This document shows positions 1 through 12,800 of a stretch of DNA of 64,000 nt, piece after piece. The notes below the pieces were generated by a model that worked only from the letters and a program-made list of their open reading frames with translations, ran no database searches and was not told the origin of the DNA. Location: contig WPIO01000159.1 of NCBI GenBank assembly GCA_009760855.2, positions 595,001 to 659,000 of the forward strand. The letters are read 5' to 3'. The translations under genes and the position numbers were made by a program. This DNA comes from Cristatella mucedo (lineage: Eukaryota > Bryozoa > Phylactolaemata > Cristatellidae). Within the stretch, counting starts at the first letter, position 1. The number at the start of each line of letters is the position of its first letter.

Positions 1-1490
1 GCAGTGACTAGACCAAGGATAGCCTAGCAGAATGAGGGACTCGGGAGATGTTCAGTCAGACCAAAACTACAGTATCACGGAAAATGTATTCAAAAGCATG
101 AAGCAAGAAATAGCAGCACTGACAACACCATGGAAACAAGCAAGCCTTCAAACTATTGCAGGGATGTATTAGGTTGAGAGGAATCTCAGAAAGTCACAAA
201 AATATATAGCAAGTAGATTTCGAAGCCCTATAAGAGATTGACAAAAATGTGCTATGGATTGATGCAAGCTGTATTAAATTCAAAGATTTTCTCAGAATAC
301 TGGTCGACTTCTGATATTACCTGCAACTAGAGATGAGGAAAACCTTTTCTACTTGGCCTAAGCGGTAAAATATATTAACATTTAAAAAAGGATGCAACAC
401 CAGACCTATATTTGGTTACTTTAATCAGGTTTAATTAATTGTATGAATACTAACTCAGTCTAGTTGGGAATTTGGTTAGGTTTCTTTTGAATTTCGTCCA
501 CAACTTAAGTAGCATTCATATGCACATTTTAGCTTAGCTGACCTCTTCGTCAGGCCGAGGGCTACCTATCATACAATGCCCGCCGCACCACCCAGTGCCT
601 GACAATGTGCACTCAAAACAAAGTAATTGATCAGTGCACGGTCCCTGCAAAGCCAGGCCTTGATTCTTCCAGTCAATTGTGTGTCCAAAAGAAGACACGC
701 TAGGATTCGGGGAAAATTATGCAATGCTACTTTCACGACACAGTTGCCAGAAGTTGGTGGCATTTACAGCGATGATTTGGCAATGCTTCCAGGAAAAATA
801 ACTAGTAGCTGCAGCATTGGCTGGGGCGGTGTGGTGCTGGCAGCAGAAGCAGGAGGAAGAAGCAGTGTGGCAGGAGCAGGAGGAGCTGGAGCAGCAGGAG
901 CAGAAGCAGGAGAAAGAAGATTAAAAGATGGAACGATTAAAAGATTAAAAGAGGAGCAGCAGCAGGTGGAGGAGGAGCAGCAGCTCCTGCAACATTGATG
1001 GCGTTGCAACACAGGTGCATTCAACAGACTGACGTCGTGATTGCCGTGGATAGCAATGCTCAATTGAAACTTAAGTTTTGTCGAGTTCTCTCTTAGCCTA
1101 TTCAAGTGCAATCAATACTGGTCTCATAACGACGACGAGTAAGGTGATCTGTGGTCCCGAAGCAACCGCACGTACAGTCCAGAATCTAGACTGCAACTGC
1201 AGCTAAGCACAAGAAAGATATGAAAAGCAGGCAGGTGGCATTGCCTATACAAGACAAAGAGCTATTTGAGGTCTGGAGACAGGAATGAGGTCAAGTGCAA
1301 AGTCATTGGGGAGCAACGTATCAATGGGCGTACATTGTGTACCTTAACGAGACCTGTTAGAAGAAAGGGGTCGAACAATTGATGAATGACTGCTTGCTGC
1401 AATAGAGTCTACACCACAAATCACGACGCTTTACACATCACGTGCGTCCATTGGGACAGCAGACAGCAGGGGATCTGGGTGTTATCAGAC
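1..1490. other. No supported gene; purine-rich low-complexity patch
   Basis: I see no recognisable gene here. The only structure is an imperfect purine-rich repeat at about 838-990, made of GGAGCAGCAG-like words. It opens short reading frames on both strands (Ala/Gly/Gln/Glu-rich on one strand, Ser/Cys/Pro-rich on the other). Those frames lack a family match or splice context, so I treat them as composition artefacts. Confidence 0.4.
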
Positions 1491-1499
1491 ACCCCAAAG

Positions 1500-2400
1500 G
1501 TGCTTTGCAACTTGTAATGAGATCTTATATAGTAATAGCAATATTTAATAAGTCCACTGTATAGCACCCAATGTGAACTGAATCCATGTGCTTTAAAGCA
1601 CCCTGAAAGAGAAGCAATTACTAAAGATAAATTATATGAGTGGTGTAATGCTTAGGCAAGCAAGAAAAAGCACAAGCGTATCTTGCTTAGATTAGCATGC
1701 CAAATTCACAAGAAGCACTCACTGCCACTGGTTAGTAGGACCCTTGGGGCTAGCACCATGCACTAAATCATGCACAGATAAGCGTGCAAAGCGCATGAGA
1801 ATAAAAAAGACACAAGCTCATAGGAGCTCATTGAAAGCTAAGCAGAATAGATGTGTCTTAAGCTGAGGATTTGAAGTCACTGTAATAATAATAATAATAA
1901 TAATGCATTTGATATAGTGCCCTCAGAGAACTCAATCTCTTTCCAGACATTTTATATTTGCTGCAGTGTGTATGCCGTGACAGAAGCCGGAAATGAGTTC
2001 CAGACTTTGATTGCATAAGAACTTAAGGCCAGATCACCAAATGATCTCAATTCGATGCTAGAAACGCCAAGGTGACTGGAATCGTAGGTGCACGTGGTGA
2101 TGGAACACACTGAAGGGGCGATGAGCTTGGACAGGTAGGCTGGTGCAAGCAAGTGAAGCAGCTAGAGAGGGGACATTGAAGTCGATTCAATATTTAATTG
2201 GGCAGCTTCGGGAACTCAGACAGAAGTGACGCGATGATGCTGAAAGACCAGGCTGAGTTTTGCAGTAGTTGTAGATTATTAGAGCCCAGGTCGTAAGTCC
2301 AGAATGTAGTAATCTGGATGCGACGTGGCAAATGCCTTAACTTATTGGCTTTCGAACTCTTGACTGTTATTTGTCTTTTTTTCAAAGTCACCTCTGACAG
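1500..2400 (-). mobile_element. L2/CR1-like LINE relic (family 2), 3' end
   Basis: Read on the minus strand, about 1962-2152 encodes the C-terminal reverse transcriptase tail typical of L2/CR1-like LINEs (AYLSKLI, then SFGDLALSSYAIKVWNS). This is followed towards 1500 by a 3' UTR whose words (tgcactaaatcatgcaca, cagaatagatgtgtcttaa) recur near 13.9, 19.6, 31.9 and 33.5 kb. It is 5' truncated and contains stops. A short family-1 tail interrupts it at 1884-1965. It is clearly non-functional. Confidence 0.6.
1884..1965 (-). mobile_element. Tail-only insertion of family-1 LINE
   Basis: About 80 bp carry only the terminal hairpin-like segment of the family-1 LINE (minus strand: CTGCAGCAAATATAAAATG, then GAGTTCTCTGAGGGCAC) and a (TAA)n tail. 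The segment sits inside a family-2 relic, whose sequence continues on both sides. It could be an extremely 5'-truncated LINE insertion or a tiny non-autonomous element using the same 3' end. Confidence 0.6.
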
Positions 2401-2894
2401 ACAATGCTGACTGCCAGCTAAATGTCATCAACATTGCTGTTGCACAAGTGAAGGTTATCTCGGTAACAAGATCGGGGGGGGGGCACTGAAGTCTGCAGGT
2501 ACGGTCATTGCTAGCCGAAATATAAAATATAACAGCGATCGATACTAGTTTTTGTACCTTCTTTAATAGATTCTGCCTCTGCTAGAGCCTAGAGTTCAAA
2601 CGTGCAACTCGTATGACAATCCAAAATTAATTTTCTCCAGCAAGTGTTTTGTTGGTATGCTAATTCCAAACAGTCACTGCTATTTATTATTCATGCAATG
2701 TAACAACGATGCAGAAAAACTATTTTCTATTCACTGTCCTCTATAAAGCGATACTGAGATGAAATCTCTCTTTTCAAAATTTAACTTCTAAGTATCTACG
2801 TATATGGAATTGTGCGTTTGCATGAAGGTTTGTATCGCTGTTAAGTGTATTTGGTCCTTATGCGGGTATACCGATGCTTAATTGCACTGAAAAT

Positions 2895-4195
2895 AATGAA
2901 ACTGATAACACAAAACACTCCTATATCGAAAACTCACACCTTGCTAGTAAGTTCCAGTCTGGCTTTAGAGCTAATCACTCCACAGAGTCAGCATTGCTTC
3001 GGGTATACAACGACCTACTTAGGAATGCAGACATGGGTAGAGTGTCTCTTCTTGTTTTGCTCGATCTTTCAGCAGCTTTTGATACCATCGATCACAAAGT
3101 ACTTCTGGAGCGCCTCTCATCTCGCCTGGGCATCACTGGCACTGCTCTGCAGTGGTTCAGGTCCTATCTCAGTGGGAGACTCCAGAGTATTGACGTGAAT
3201 GGACAAAGATCATCTGAAGTACCTCTAAAATATGGAGTACCTCAGGGCTCTGAGCTAGGTCCGGTCCTTTTCACCATTTATACTCTGCCTCTTGCTGATG
3301 TGATTGCCAAGCATAATCTAGGCTTTCACTTCTATGCGGATGAAACTCAGTTGTACCTTTGCTTTGATCCATCCCAGCCTTCGAGCACCTCAAACTCTCT
3401 CAACTCACTTGCTGCATGCATTGATGACATCCCACATGGATGGCAGCAAATTTTCTAAAACTAAACGATGAAAAAACTAACTTACTAGTTATGGGCAAAC
3501 CCAGTGTGATTCAGAAATTGGAAAGGCTGACTTTCAAAATTGGCTCTGCCAGCATATCTCCAGTTGAATCAGCTCGAAATCTAGGTGTCATATTCCAAAG
3601 CGACCTCTCGTTAGACGACCACATCAGCTCCACAGTCAAATCTGCCTATTTCCAGCTTCATAACATTGCTAAAATTAGGGCTTGTTTAGATAAAGATACC
3701 ACGTCCAAGTTGGTCCATGCATTCGTGACATCCCGTCTCGACTTCTGCAACTCACTGCTTACTGGCCTACCAGCATGTGCGATCAGGCGATTGCAGCTCG
3801 TGCAAAACTCTGCAGCTAGGCTTGTCTGTAGTGAGCGTCGCAGTTGCCACATTACTCCACTTCTCGCCGACCTGCACTGGCTACCAGTGAGGCAACGGAT
3901 TGACTTCAAGGTTTTGTCGCTCACGTTTAGGTCTTTTCATTCTATGGCTCCAGCCTATCTGTCAGATATACTACCCCATCAGGCCAAGCATAGTACCACT
4001 CGCTTTTCGGAATCCAACAGTCTGGAAATACCTCGTACAAACCTTAAATCCTTTGGAGACCGTGCATTTAGCTCGTATGCTCCCAAAGCCTGGAACTCTC
4101 TCCCGACCTGCGTCAGAACATCCCCTGACCTGACCACATTTAAAAGAAACTTAAAAACACACCTATTTAGGACAGCATTTAGTGGGCCCCTGTGA
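2895..4195 (+). pseudogene. Reverse transcriptase ORF fragment, frameshifted
   Basis: The reading frame runs from the RT fingers (ASKFQSGFRANHSTESALL) through motif A (LDLSAAFDTIDH), the VPQGS motif, and a degraded active site that reads YADE instead of the catalytic YADD. Near 3430 one base is missing relative to copy B, which shifts the frame. The second frame (about 3440-4195) carries the C-terminal region (NSAARLV, ADLHWLPV, FGDRAFSSYAPKAWNSLP) and ends at a stop. This order is typical of the L2/CR1 group of non-LTR elements. The active-site change and frameshift make it dead. The N-terminal endonuclease is absent. Confidence 0.9.
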
Positions 4196-4432
4196 TTCGT
4201 CCTTGATGTGCTTATGCTTGCTGACACTGTGCATGCTGCCACTAACCACATTTGCATGCTGACCCTGTGCATGTCACCCCTAACCATATTATTCATTTTG
4301 TTTGATTTTCAAGCATGATTTTACTTACTATTCTATTGCATATCACTTTGCAACAAATGTAAAGCGCCTAGAAAGAGATTAAGTTCTCTGAGGGCGCTTT
4401 ATCAAGTGCAATATTATTATTCCTATTATTAC
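2895..4432 (+). mobile_element. L2/CR1-like LINE copy A (family 1), 5' truncated
   Basis: This well-preserved copy begins in the reverse transcriptase domain (about 2895) and runs through the 3' UTR (4196-4400) to a TTATTATT-type tail near 4432. The 3' end has the family signature: AATGTAAAGCGCCTAGAAAG, an opposing GAGGGCGCTTTATC that can pair with it, then TAA/TTA repeats. It is very close to copy B at 30-31.3 kb on the other strand, so both inserted fairly recently compared with the other copies. Confidence 0.9.
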
Positions 4433-4531
4433 CGTCATAAACAGATCTTTAGGGTATTTAACAGATTTCTAGGCATTTTTTCCATGCTGGAGAGGAAGCG
4501 TGCCAATGTATTAGTCATTGCATGCATCATA

Positions 4532-4800
4532 TAAGAGCACGAGCTCAAAAAGAACTTTTCACACGGAGCTGAGAAAATGCTACGAGAAACTGGCCGGTTT
4601 TTACTTTTTTCTTAGATGCCATCAAGTCAAGGTATGTCGCGATGTCAGCTAGCAGTGAGTTCCAGACTTCAGTACAATAATTACCGAAGGCACGGTCTCC
4701 AAAGAATTTGAGGTTAGCACGAGACGCAGATAAACGGGTTAAGCCGGAGAAGTAGCTTCTTCAATATGAGGCCTAATGAGTAAGCACATATATAGGTGTG
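4532..4800 (-). repeat. Left arm of a 240-bp near-identical inverted repeat
   Basis: The segment at about 4550-4775 is the reverse complement of about 6060-6295, with only about eight differences by eye, mostly transitions. On the minus strand it encodes a LINE RT C-terminal scrap (FGDRAF-like, then EVWNSLL-like). The arms are about 1.25 kb apart and flank the (AG)n tract at 5681. Confidence 0.85.
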
Positions 4801-5676
4801 CAGGAAAAATAAGGAGGGGACATATTAGTGACCTACAGATCTTGAAAGTCGACTTTCTGCTAGGTGGGGAGAGAAGAATTTGTTCGTGATCTGTCGAATT
4901 TCGTACCTATTGTTCAAATTGAGCTTACTATAGTCATTTTCTGAGACATATGAGGACTTGTCACAATAGCTATTGACAATTCCTCACCTGTTTTAGAAAG
5001 TGCCGACAATGAAATGAAGAAATTAAGGGTGGTCTATCATATCTTCTAAACCCCATTGGTACTTTTAATAGTTGGGTGTTTTTATTTTCTTATAATCGGC
5101 TCAAAAGGTGGGGCGCTCATGTGAAAAACTAGCTAGAGTTAATTTGAAAATAGATGTACATTGAGTCGCGATAAAACAGGATGAATGGTGACACTTCAAC
5201 AACAGCAAATTCAATTGATATAAAAGGGAATACTCTCGCCACTGGCTGGATACTTGTTCTTCCGGTTCCAACCTATGCAACAATTTAAATGGATGCTGAA
5301 TGCTGTGATCTCGTGACTACCGGGCACTCTTAGAATTTTTATATGCTTATGATACTGTCTTTAGTGCTCGCTCATGGTGATTGACTTCTGAACTTCAAAT
5401 CTGCATTTGTTTTGATGAATCTCTTTCTGGCAGGTGTTTGTTGAATTCATTCAGGGCTCGCTGAGTAACTTGTGTTTACTCTAGTATCCCATCGATCTTA
5501 AGTTAACTTCACGTTGAGATAGAATTTTCTTTCACAATTAAGCTATATGCTTCAATGACACTAAACGTTCAATACCACTAAACGAGGGCACTGAGCCCTC
5601 GAAAAGAGGCGATCGATTAACTCAAGTTTAATCGTCCATCGGGCCGGGACAACCAACCACGGGTAAATCAGGTGCG

Positions 5677-5680
<4 letters not shown>
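4801..5680. other. No recognised feature
   Basis: This is the AT-rich spacer between the inverted-repeat arms. I see no coding region or repeat that I can name. The short reading frames have no recognisable domain. Confidence 0.4.

Positions 5681-5766
<86 letters not shown>
5681..5766 (+). repeat. (AG)43 microsatellite
   Basis: An uninterrupted dinucleotide run of about 86 bp. The Arg-Glu reading frame across it is an artefact of the repeat. Confidence 0.98.
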
Positions 5767-5767
<1 letters not shown>

Positions 5768-6039
5768 CTAGCATTTTATTCTAGCCAATTTTCACCGTAC
5801 CTACGAAGCGTAGTACTAGCGATTAAACACTCGGACTTTGACCATCTTCTGAAAATACCAGAATTATGAAACTTCACTTAAGCACTTATAAAGTGTCTGT
5901 GTTGCACTGATACCAAGAGCTTTGGCATCATTTGTCACTTCAAAAAACTGTGCCATAATTACATGCATGGAAGACCTAATTGCACATATCTTTGACAGCA
6001 TATTTCGCCATTGCACTGCCTTAGACAGACCTTCGGCCC

Positions 6040-6310
6040 TATATATATGATTACTCATTAGGCCTCATATTGAAGAAACTACTTCTCCGGCTTAACCCGT
6101 TCATCTGCGTCTCGTGCTAACCTCGAATTCTTTGGAGACCGTGCCTTCGGTAATTATTGTACTGAAGTCTGGAACTCGCTGCTAGATGACATCGCGACAT
6201 ACCTTGACTTGATAACATCTAAGAAAAAAAGTAAAAACCGGCCAGTTTCTCGTAGCATTTTCTCAGCTCCGTGTGAAAAGTTCTTTTTAGCTGTTCCGTA
6301 CGAGAGCAGG
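6040..6310 (+). repeat. Right arm of the near-identical inverted repeat
   Basis: This is the partner of the arm at 4532-4800, in opposite orientation. It reads as LINE RT C-terminal sequence on the plus strand (a glycine-aspartate FGDRAF-like box and a WNSLL-like box), followed by a Lys/Ser-rich tail. The close match contrasts with the heavy decay of most other LINE scraps in the window. Confidence 0.85.
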
Positions 6311-9300
6311 ATGAGCATTGCCAGGACCTGCGTATCCTGGCGCAGTAAAAGCACATCTTGCCTTCCTTTTTTGGCTCGTCAACTACTTAAGCAAGCATAC
6401 CACCCCTAAAAATGTACTACTCGAAATTCCCAACCTCGTTCGCCGGTGTGAGGCCATGATTGTAAATGCTTTACTAGTCATCACCACGCGGCCGAATAAC
6501 TGTAAGCCTTTCTACATATATTCTGTTGAATATGGTCTGGAGATCAGTAAGCACTTTAAAGGAGTTATGATGCAATTATCGTTGAGCCTGATCACCAGTC
6601 AAAAGTTCATCAAAGCACAGCCATCCGGGGAAGGTGAGAGTTGTGTGCATTACTCTTTAGCCATTCTTTAGCTGCACCAATATTTTGAGGTTGCTATATG
6701 ACGTCTATAGGGTACACTGCAATACAAAGAATGCATAGTCTGGCTATGGCATGGGCTACAGTGCCTGCCCTGTGGCTCGGTGAGAGAATTAAGGTAGAGC
6801 TCACGACAGGTTGCTATATCGACGCAAGTGCCACAGGGTAGGCGCTTCGGCTAGCCCGGTCGTTGTTAGTGTCAATTAACCAATTAAGATACTCGACTCA
6901 GTCATGACAGCAGTAATCTAATCACCTATTTGCTGCCGCCTGTGATCAAGCGGGAATTTAAAGTGGATACAAAGTCCAATAGGCAGTGGTTGTCTAGTGT
7001 CGCAACTAAATCTGAAAAGTTAATGGACATTCTACAACGTGTGCACACATTTCAATAATTGCGCTCCAAGCGAACTGTCTAATCAAGCGACCGGGTATCG
7101 TCAACTAGGTCATGGCTTCGTAAGGTAAAACTATGTGATCGAGGTCAAGCGCACTGCACACTGTCCTTGTGTGACGCGTGAGTAGAAAATGCAAAGAGCT
7201 ATTTAGTGACAGCTTAGAACGATGCAGAGAGGCTCTCTCGTTAGGACGCTTGAAGCATCTTCTGACATTGCGGTGATTTAGGATTAGGAGCGTAGCAACT
7301 GCCCAAGCAATTCAGCTGAAACAGTCAAACCCTGTAATTAAAACATTGCTAATGAAAACATGGGCAACCGAAGAATGCTGCAGAACAATCGCGAGGCTTT
7401 TTGTGATCCAAGGCGGCAAGTACGGGAGATGCAGTCAAAATCCGCTTTAATATAGGCGAACACCCACTTCTAGTACAAGCGTGAATATCAGTAGCCAAGA
7501 CAGACGGCTGAATTTCTTGCTTTTAAAGATAAATTACACTGGACTGAGTCTGGGCGATTGACTAGTAGCCCAGATAATGCAGAGTCACTTTGGAGAGCCT
7601 CGAGAGAAGGCAGCTCGTCATAGCAAGATCCTTGGCATCAAGCACCATGCACCAAGGATCCCTTAACTCAAGAAAAAGGCAGCAGCATGTAGCAAATGGT
7701 ACGAAGCGCTTTGCAATAAATTATTTGGAAATCTGCCACAGCAGCGTCGAAATCACGGAGCTCTCTGGTTCAGCTTGGCCACAATATTCTACATTTTTAA
7801 TGCTACGGGAGTTCATTTATAGCGTACCACTCAATGTCCAACAAAGTTATGCCAGCTTAATTTGATCACGAGGCCCGCCTTATCCGGATTGCGTACGTGC
7901 CACTTACAACTAACGAATAGATCAATTCGTAATTAAAAAACAATGCAAGTTACTAAATAACTAAATTCTATAGACAAAATGAATAAGCAGATTGTATTCG
8001 GGTTTTCACAGCAGCATATTTGATGCATACCCAAGCTTGGCATTCAAGCTTACTCGTGATAATCTACAGCCATGCAGTCATATGAACCATTTTTCTTCAA
8101 CAGACCACCACAGGACTGTACTAAGTACTGAATACGCTGCGATGAAGATTATCAGCGAACACAAGGCTGGCAATGCTGTCGCGAAACGTTTCTATTGACC
8201 GACGACGGATATCGCTCTTCCTGTAATGGTGAACACAGTAGTCAGGGCTCGCTGTAAACCTAGCACTCCTTCCCTGACGACTTCGCTTTCCCGTTTAATT
8301 CACTCTCTAGGCTCTGAGGTTTATAAGTGAATCTATCCATATCTATTGCCATGCTACACCGGTTTCCAAAATCTAGCTAATTATGAATGCTGCCGCTCAT
8401 GTCTCTACAAGCACCGCTTAGCAGATATCTCTTATTCCTTGCGAAATACGGAGGCCGGTGAGAATGCACAGGTACCGCAGTCGGATTCGGTTGCGCACAA
8501 CGTGTCCAGCAATGACTTGGTTTGATTTTAGATATCACATGACAGCTGTCCAAGCGTTTGGCACCAAGCACTATTAGAAAGCACATGGTCTTCAGTTTTC
8601 AATGGCAAAGCAAAATTATCCTCTTTTGTTATTTGAGCTGCCTATAGGGCAGTAAACGTGGGGCAGCAAATAATCCAATCTCCCACAGAGTCTTCCCGAC
8701 AGTACCACATTCTAGTGAAATAGAAAACGTTGCAAAGCTGACAGCATAGCGGCAGTAAGCACTAAGAGGCACTAAGCGGCCCGCGATGTCGCTGCCCTGC
8801 TGCTTACGATGTAGTTCACAAGTGGTGATAACTAGGCTGGCAAAGCTAATATTTTTTCTTTCATGCGACGATGAGATTTGCCACTTATTCGGAACTTCCA
8901 GAAAATACTGAGGTGCGTTTTCACCTTTTATTTTATCAATGCCTCGCTGATATAAAAGCGCTGGTTTGGCCCAGTGGTTAACGTGCTCGCCAAGCTTGCA
9001 TGCCCGGTATGAAGCATGCAAGAGCAAACAAGTATCCTGCTAAAGGGCCACCAGACTTAAGCAGACACGCTCCGCTTTAGTGTATGAGTAGAAGTGTTTC
9101 AGAAATAACACATTTATTGGGGATTATGAAGCTGCTGAAAATTGTGAGACGGAATGCATGCTCCCTCTCAAGCAATTCTTTGGTAAAATTAGCCCCGATT
9201 GAGTTAATAATCGATTAATTTTCCCGATTACTAGAAACGTGCATTTTTTGTCACCTTTGATGCAGATTCTATTAATTCTGAAAGTGGATGACATCACAGG

Positions 9301-9540
9301 TACGAAATTGCCCTTCGCCGTCGTTTATAGTAATATAATCGCGGGACTTTTTTCGGCTGCAGCCAACTCAGCGGTTTCGTGATTATGAAGAGTTCACCTA
9401 CACATTTTCAGGCTATATACTGATTTTATTTCATGAGGAAATGCTTTGATGAAATTAGTTTAGAAATTTATCTCCTTGTTCATAGGATCATTTTAATGTC
9501 TGTTACTTTCGATAACGCAATACTTTTTGCTGCCGGAGTT
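6311..9540. other. No supported gene; one tRNA-like scrap
   Basis: I find no reading frame with a recognisable domain. At about 8957-9005 the text GGCCCAGTGGTTAACGTGCT resembles the A-box half of a tRNA-derived SINE head, but no B box or tail follows convincingly. The rest appears unique or too decayed to name. Confidence 0.35.
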
Positions 9541-9544
9541 TTAG

Positions 9545-9690
9545 GATAGGGGTAAGATGCTCGTACTTCACGACCTAGGTGATGGATTCGAGTCTTGCAG
9601 CAATCTATCTTTTGTTGCCCACTGCAAGTTATAGTGATGGCCGTTAAGGCTCCTCTGCCGCTACATAAAAAGACTTCCTAATTTGGTGAG
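9545..9690 (+). mobile_element. SINE-A copy, degraded
   Basis: A tRNA-like head with TTCACGACC and a B-box-like GGATTCGAGTCTTGC is followed by the family body (TTGTTGCCCACTGCAAG, then GGCTCCTCTGCCGCTACATAAA). Better copies lie at 20674, 46002 and 56668. Confidence 0.7.
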
Positions 9691-10449
9691 CATAACTTTA
9701 CTTTTTTAATTTACATGTGCTATCCGAATCCTTTTTTATCGGCAAATCAAAGTTCTTTGTGGCACAGTCTGTCTTTTTTAAAATGCTCACGTTATGCCAC
9801 ATCTTTCTTCCGCGCTGCACTACGCTTTAGAGGTTGGTTGCGTTTAGAAGTACATTGCATGGGACTAGGCAGCCCGACTGACCCCTATCGCGATGACAGA
9901 CAGAAAGTGAGCTGTTTTGGTTCTTCAAGGAGAATACAAGAAAGCGACTGCTCGAGGTCTGCAGACAAGCAAGGATTCCGTCTGAGAACGAGCCGAGGAT
10001 AGGATAGGATGAGCTTATCAAGCTGATTATTTATGTAAAGAGACTCGTCGATGCTCCTTTAGTTTGTTTTTTCGGAGCGAGGGATAGTGCAGCCTTTAAA
10101 AAAATACTACTTGTGCTTAAATACGTGCTGAGGGGACTGAGAGCTGCACCTATTTGTATTGATCGTGTGGGGCATACTGCACGACCTTGTGTCTTCCTGA
10201 CAGCACCTTCAGCGCTGCTGGTAAGCCAAGGTCAGGGTTAAAAACCCATGGCTCATAATTCTCCACCACTGAAGCAAGCAGCGCTCGTTTTGATCTTGAG
10301 TGCAGGCTGATGAATATAGAAAGTCATGCACGACAGCGGCACGGCCTCTTCAAAAGTCTTTGCCCTTACTGATTCAGCCTTGGCACCCAGTCAATCGGTT
10401 AAAGCGCGTGTTTCTTCGAAAGGAAAACCTTTAGAAGTCCCCTCGAGGC

Positions 10450-11446
10450 AGTCTTTCCAATCTCGTGGTTTTGAGTCACTCCAATAACACGCTGCTTATG
10501 GTGGCCATAATATATCGCCTCCAAGGTATACAGTCCACTTTTATCTCAGATTTTTCTGATCTCATTTCAATTTCGTGTTCGAGAAATCGACCATTCCTCA
10601 TCATGGGGGATTTTAACATCTATCTCGACCGCTTAACTGACGCCTAACTGCCAAATTACGCGAGCTGACTGCTCATTTTCTCTTGTGGCTCGTGTGAATG
10701 ACCCCAATCACAAGAAGGTTCGCACACTCGATACAATTTTTTCGCACATGTGTATGCTATCATCTCATACTTTTACTAAGTTCTGCTTATCTGATCACAT
10801 GCGGATCTCACCCAGTATACAGTTTTGCCCTCATCCACATCCAGTCTTCTGCGAATCGCGACACCTCAATAACCTTGACGTCGATAATGACAGAGCGAAA
10901 ACATCTTCGCCTCTGCTGCGAAATTCCCTTCCCACCTGTGGGTATTGGTAGAATGCTACAACACGACACTTGCTGACATGCCGAACGAGTTGCCACACCG
11001 ACTAAGTGCAAAGCGCCCGAACCCAGACATCCTATGTTTTACCACAGACATTAAACTAACCAGGTGTACTAAGCGCTAGCTTGAGAACGCATACACAAGA
11101 TCAGGACTGACTGTCCGTCGTTATGCATACGAAAACTACAGTAGATCAGATCATAGCAAAGGCCTAGCCTAGCTTTTTCAAAAACATTGTTGAATCACAG
11201 GTGCAAAATCCAAAGATGTCGTGTCTACAATAAACCATCTCCTAAAACCGCTCTTAAGTTTGCTCCTTACCCAGTGATTTGTGTGATGATCTAGCCGATC
11301 GCTCTCAAACTTCTTAATCCTCAAGATAGACAACACCACAGAGTCTATCCCTAAGGTTGCATCATCCCCTCTGGACTCGCGTACCTCAATTGCAACCTCA
11401 CAGGACTCCGCTATCTGAATTCCGCGAAGCACCTTAATGACTACAT
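10450..11446 (+). mobile_element. LINE fragment: AP-endonuclease domain and EN-RT linker
   Basis: This is a broken coding region of an L2/CR1-like ORF2, upstream of the part seen in the other copies. About 10500-10640 encodes VAIIYRLQG and FLIMGDFNIYLD, the endonuclease box with the conserved GDFN. About 10700-10830 encodes a TLDTIFSH-like strand and LSDHMRISPSI, matching the C-terminal SDH motif of these endonucleases. Downstream (10990-11440), pieces in several frames (RLSAKRPNPDILCFTTDIK, VVSTINHLLKPLLSLL, ILKIDNTTESIP) fit the linker before the RT domain. Multiple frameshifts and stops make it a pseudogene. The RT domain is missing. Confidence 0.75.
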
Positions 11447-11620
11447 CAGAGGTAGGCGAATTCCGACCTTTAGGCCAGATACGGCCTAGGTAGCACTCCA
11501 GTCCTGCCTAACGCTGCCCTAGTTACTATTAGAAGGATCCAGCGGCCTAATTGATTTGTCGCGATTTCGTCTCCCTTCATTACTGCTGGTTGCAGCTCAA
11601 GCTGTGGCTCATGCTTCAGA
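11447..11620 (+). mobile_element. Partial hAT-like element (second copy)
   Basis: It begins CAGAGGTAGGCGAATTCCG and continues CTTTAGGCCAGATACGGCC, matching the left end of the complete element at 45952 with few changes. Further along, CCTAACGCTGCCC and GCAGCTCAAGCTGTGGC also match. The right end is not recognisable. This copy lacks the SINE that interrupts the other one, so it helps define that nested insertion. Confidence 0.7.
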
Positions 11621-12617
11621 CATCCGCTGTATTAAGAAAAGCACAGCAATTGGCTGCATATGACTGCTGACATGACAGATTGTGCTCAGCGCTTGGACTC
11701 AATGACCAGCAGATCGCTGCTACATAAAAGCGACTGTGGAGGGGCACATTCGTTACGCAGTAGCCATGTCATAAGGCACACAATAATCGCTTTCGTACCT
11801 ATACATCACGCGGATCCTAAGCGTCGGCAAATTGAACTATTTCATAATCGGCTCATTTCTAGTTCAGCGTCTAAGCTCATAGTTCATTATCAAGGCTCAG
11901 CTGTCAAGCTGATAGCTAGATAGATAGAGAAGCTCATAGTCCATAATCGCCGGGCACGGTAGCATCCATTTTGTCTACCTATGGCACTTCGATGAAGTCC
12001 AAGCTCCAGTATGGCTGCTGCAGGTATAAATCTAACGAAGACTGCTTTGTTGTTTTCTGTGTTTTCAAAATGTGCTTGCGGTATTCGTGTTTTCACCCTC
12101 CCAGATTACGGAATTTATTGACCGCAACTGATTGCTTGAACGCTCAACTAGCTGCTTCCCCTGCCAAAATTTGGGGCCTGGAAAGAAGGATTACCTCATG
12201 CTTTCGGAACTATCGAGTACCCAACTATTGCGAATTCAGAATTGGTGCTCATTTCAAGGAATTAGTAAGGTAATACTAGCAGCTTAAAGCAGCATTTGAG
12301 CACCTAGTCTTGAGCTTTGGGGATACCCTTGAAGGAGAAGTTTATCGACATCCGAAGCTAAGATTCAAAATATGAAACTCAAATGTCACGGTTAACCAAC
12401 AGTGTGTTGAGAACAATGCTAAGACTGCTGCGAGACTGTAATTTGAGTTGGCTGCGAGGGCAGCACGATTGAACTTACTTCCGCTAATCAAAAAACACCA
12501 TGCCCAGTGACCGTTTCAAGCCAGTGGACAAGGCCAAATGCAAAGTTTAGAATCATAGAATAGAACCACCGAGGACTTCGCGAGCGTTTATGCAGCTCTC
12601 GTTGCTCCCCTTAGATT
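11621..12617. other. No supported gene
   Basis: Nothing recognisable. A local direct repeat (GCTCATAGTTCATTATC near 11875 and GCTCATAGTCCATAATC near 11932) flanks a small TAGA run. I could not link it to a known element. Confidence 0.35.
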
Positions 12618-12798
<181 letters not shown>

Positions 12799-12800
<2 letters not shown>

